7,756 nucleotides of DNA from Micavibrio_B sp048498395 (GTDB lineage Bacteria; Pseudomonadota; Alphaproteobacteria; Micavibrionales; Micavibrionaceae). The position numbers were made by a program, and so were the translations under genes. Below the pieces are notes generated by a model. The model saw only the letters and a list, made by a program, of their open reading frames with translations. It ran no database searches and was not told the origin of the DNA. The stretch lies in the NCBI GenBank assembly GCA_048498395.1, contig JBEHYB010000093.1, forward strand, positions 1-7,756, in the 5' to 3' direction. Below are positions 6,863-7,756 of the stretch, piece after piece. The stretch's first letter is position 1. The number at the start of each line of letters is the position of its first letter.

Positions 6863-6884
6863 GGGAATAAACCGGAGAGAATCA

Positions 6885-6899
6885 GGCAAAAAACTTGCC
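6885..6899. repeat. Short inverted repeat in the divergent MAPEG/coxB gap
   Basis: GGCAA-AAAAC-TTGCC is a perfect 5-bp stem with a 5-nt loop in the 212-bp region between two divergent genes. It could be an operator or chance. A second imperfect pair, TATGCCACA (6915-6923) and TGCGGCATA (6948-6956), with one mismatch, lies just downstream. No known regulator site is recognised, and no convincing -35/-10 pair for coxB is seen in this gap. Confidence 0.2.
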
Positions 6900-7016
6900 A
6901 GGAAGACATAGACTTATGCCACAAAGGGCTGTATTAAATCTCCGAACTGCGGCATAGTAACGCAACCTTAAATACGCCCAAAATAATAGCTAGAAATCAA
7001 AAGCGACTCTTCAAAA

Positions 7017-7756
7017 ATGACCAGATTTTTTTCCCTCCTTTCCGTTTTAGTTCTTACCCTGGCCACAGGCACCGCCCACGCGGACCCTCAGCCTATGGAA
7101 TATACACTGCAGCCGGCCGCGACCCCGGTGATGGAACACATCATCGAATTCCACACCATGATGCTGTGGATCATCTCGGCGATCGTGCTCTTCGTATTCG
7201 CGCTTCTCGTTTACGTGATGGTGCGCTTTAACGCCAAAGCCAACCCTGAGCCGTCCCGCACGACGCACAACGTACCGCTCGAGATCGTCTGGACGCTCGT
7301 GCCTGTCCTGATCCTGCTCAGTATTGCCATTCCGTCCTTCCGCCTGCTGTTCTTCGGGGCGATCGTGCCGGAAGCCGAAATGACGCTGAAAGTCACCGGC
7401 AACCAGTGGAACTGGAACTACGAATATCCTGATCACGGCGATATTTCTTTCCTCTCCGTCATCGACAAGGAAGCCGAACCTAAACTCCTGCGCGTCGACA
7501 ACCCGATCTATCTGCCGGTCGATACTGTCGTTCGTATCCAGGTCACAGCCTCCGATGTGATCCACTCTTTCGCCGTACCTTCTTTCGGTATCAAGACCGA
7601 TGCCGTTCCGGGCCGCCTGTCCGAGACATGGGTCAAGATCACCAAGCCTGGCACATACTACGGCCAGTGTTCCGAACTTTGCGGTAACGGCCACGGCTTC
7701 ATGCCGATCGAAGTTCACGCCGTTTCCAAGGAAGACTTTGCGAAATGGGTTGTAGA
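7017..7756 (+). CDS. coxB: Cytochrome c oxidase subunit II (CuA subunit), 3' end beyond the window
   Basis: Subunit II (also called ctaC) of aa3-type cytochrome c oxidase accepts electrons from cytochrome c at its binuclear CuA centre on the periplasmic side. The 246 visible residues start with a signal peptide (hydrophobic 4-19, likely cleavage after AHA at 22). Two membrane helices follow at about 47-70 and 88-113, then a cupredoxin domain. WNWNYEYP (131-138) is the aromatic patch where electrons enter in this family. All CuA ligands are present: His183 in VIHSFAVP, then Cys218, Glu220, Cys222, His226 and Met229 in CSELCGNGHGFM. The ATG at 7017 is chosen because it precedes the signal peptide; the next Met (27) would remove it. 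No clear Shine-Dalgarno is seen. Only a short C-terminal tail should be missing. Subunit I (coxA) usually follows in alphaproteobacteria, but it is out of view. Confidence 0.96.
   Translation, partial: MTRFFSLLSVLVLTLATGTAHADPQPMEYTLQPAATPVMEHIIEFHTMMLWIISAIVLFVFALLVYVMVRFNAKANPEPSRTTHNVPLEIVWTLVPVLILLSIAIPSFRLLFFGAIVPEAEMTLKVTGNQWNWNYEYPDHGDISFLSVIDKEAEPKLLRVDNPIYLPVDTVVRIQVTASDVIHSFAVPSFGIKTDAVPGRLSETWVKITKPGTYYGQCSELCGNGHGFMPIEVHAVSKEDFAKWVV

Noticed and set aside
7047..7718. Long open frame on the minus strand (223 codons)
   Set aside because: It is the antisense shadow of coxB, whose plus-strand product has all CuA ligands, a signal peptide and two membrane spans. The antisense product matches no family I know.

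Overview
The window looks like ordinary chromosome from an alphaproteobacterium of moderate GC content, roughly 55% judged by eye. The evidence is the gene content: a giant NAD-dependent glutamate dehydrogenase of the ~180 kDa class, ubiA divergent from rsmE (an arrangement I remember from alphaproteobacterial genomes), and an aa3-type cytochrome c oxidase subunit II with alphaproteobacterial features. I cannot place the order or genus from sequence alone.

Layout, left to right. Positions 1 to about 79 do not belong with the rest: they are clearly more GC-rich (58 of 80 bases) and on the minus strand read as a short piece of the 23S rRNA methyltransferase RlmN. From about 80 to 3946 (+) runs the NAD-glutamate dehydrogenase, lacking its N-terminal part. 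The convergent gap 3947-4092 is almost filled by a compact palindromic element with a perfect 26-bp inverted repeat. It probably also terminates the minus-strand gene next to it. Next come an unrecognised 189-residue protein (4093-4662, -) and ubiA (4763-5710, -). rsmE (5709-6437, +) diverges from ubiA so tightly that the two proposed ATG codons overlap in one CATG. rsmE converges with, and overlaps by 8 bp, a small four-helix MAPEG-family membrane protein (6430-6804, -). After a 212-bp divergent gap, coxB/ctaC (7017 onward, +) begins and runs off the right edge.

The genes do not form one pathway. Two bear on aerobic respiration: UbiA makes the prenylated ubiquinone precursor, and CoxB takes electrons from cytochrome c in the terminal oxidase. 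Glutamate dehydrogenase feeds glutamate carbon into the TCA cycle. RsmE modifies 16S rRNA. I found no CRISPR array, tRNA, rRNA, phage gene, transposase or toxin-antitoxin pair, and no credible new multi-gene system. The points worth a second look are the foreign left edge, the nested palindrome, the overlapping ubiA/rsmE starts and the unassigned 189-residue protein.
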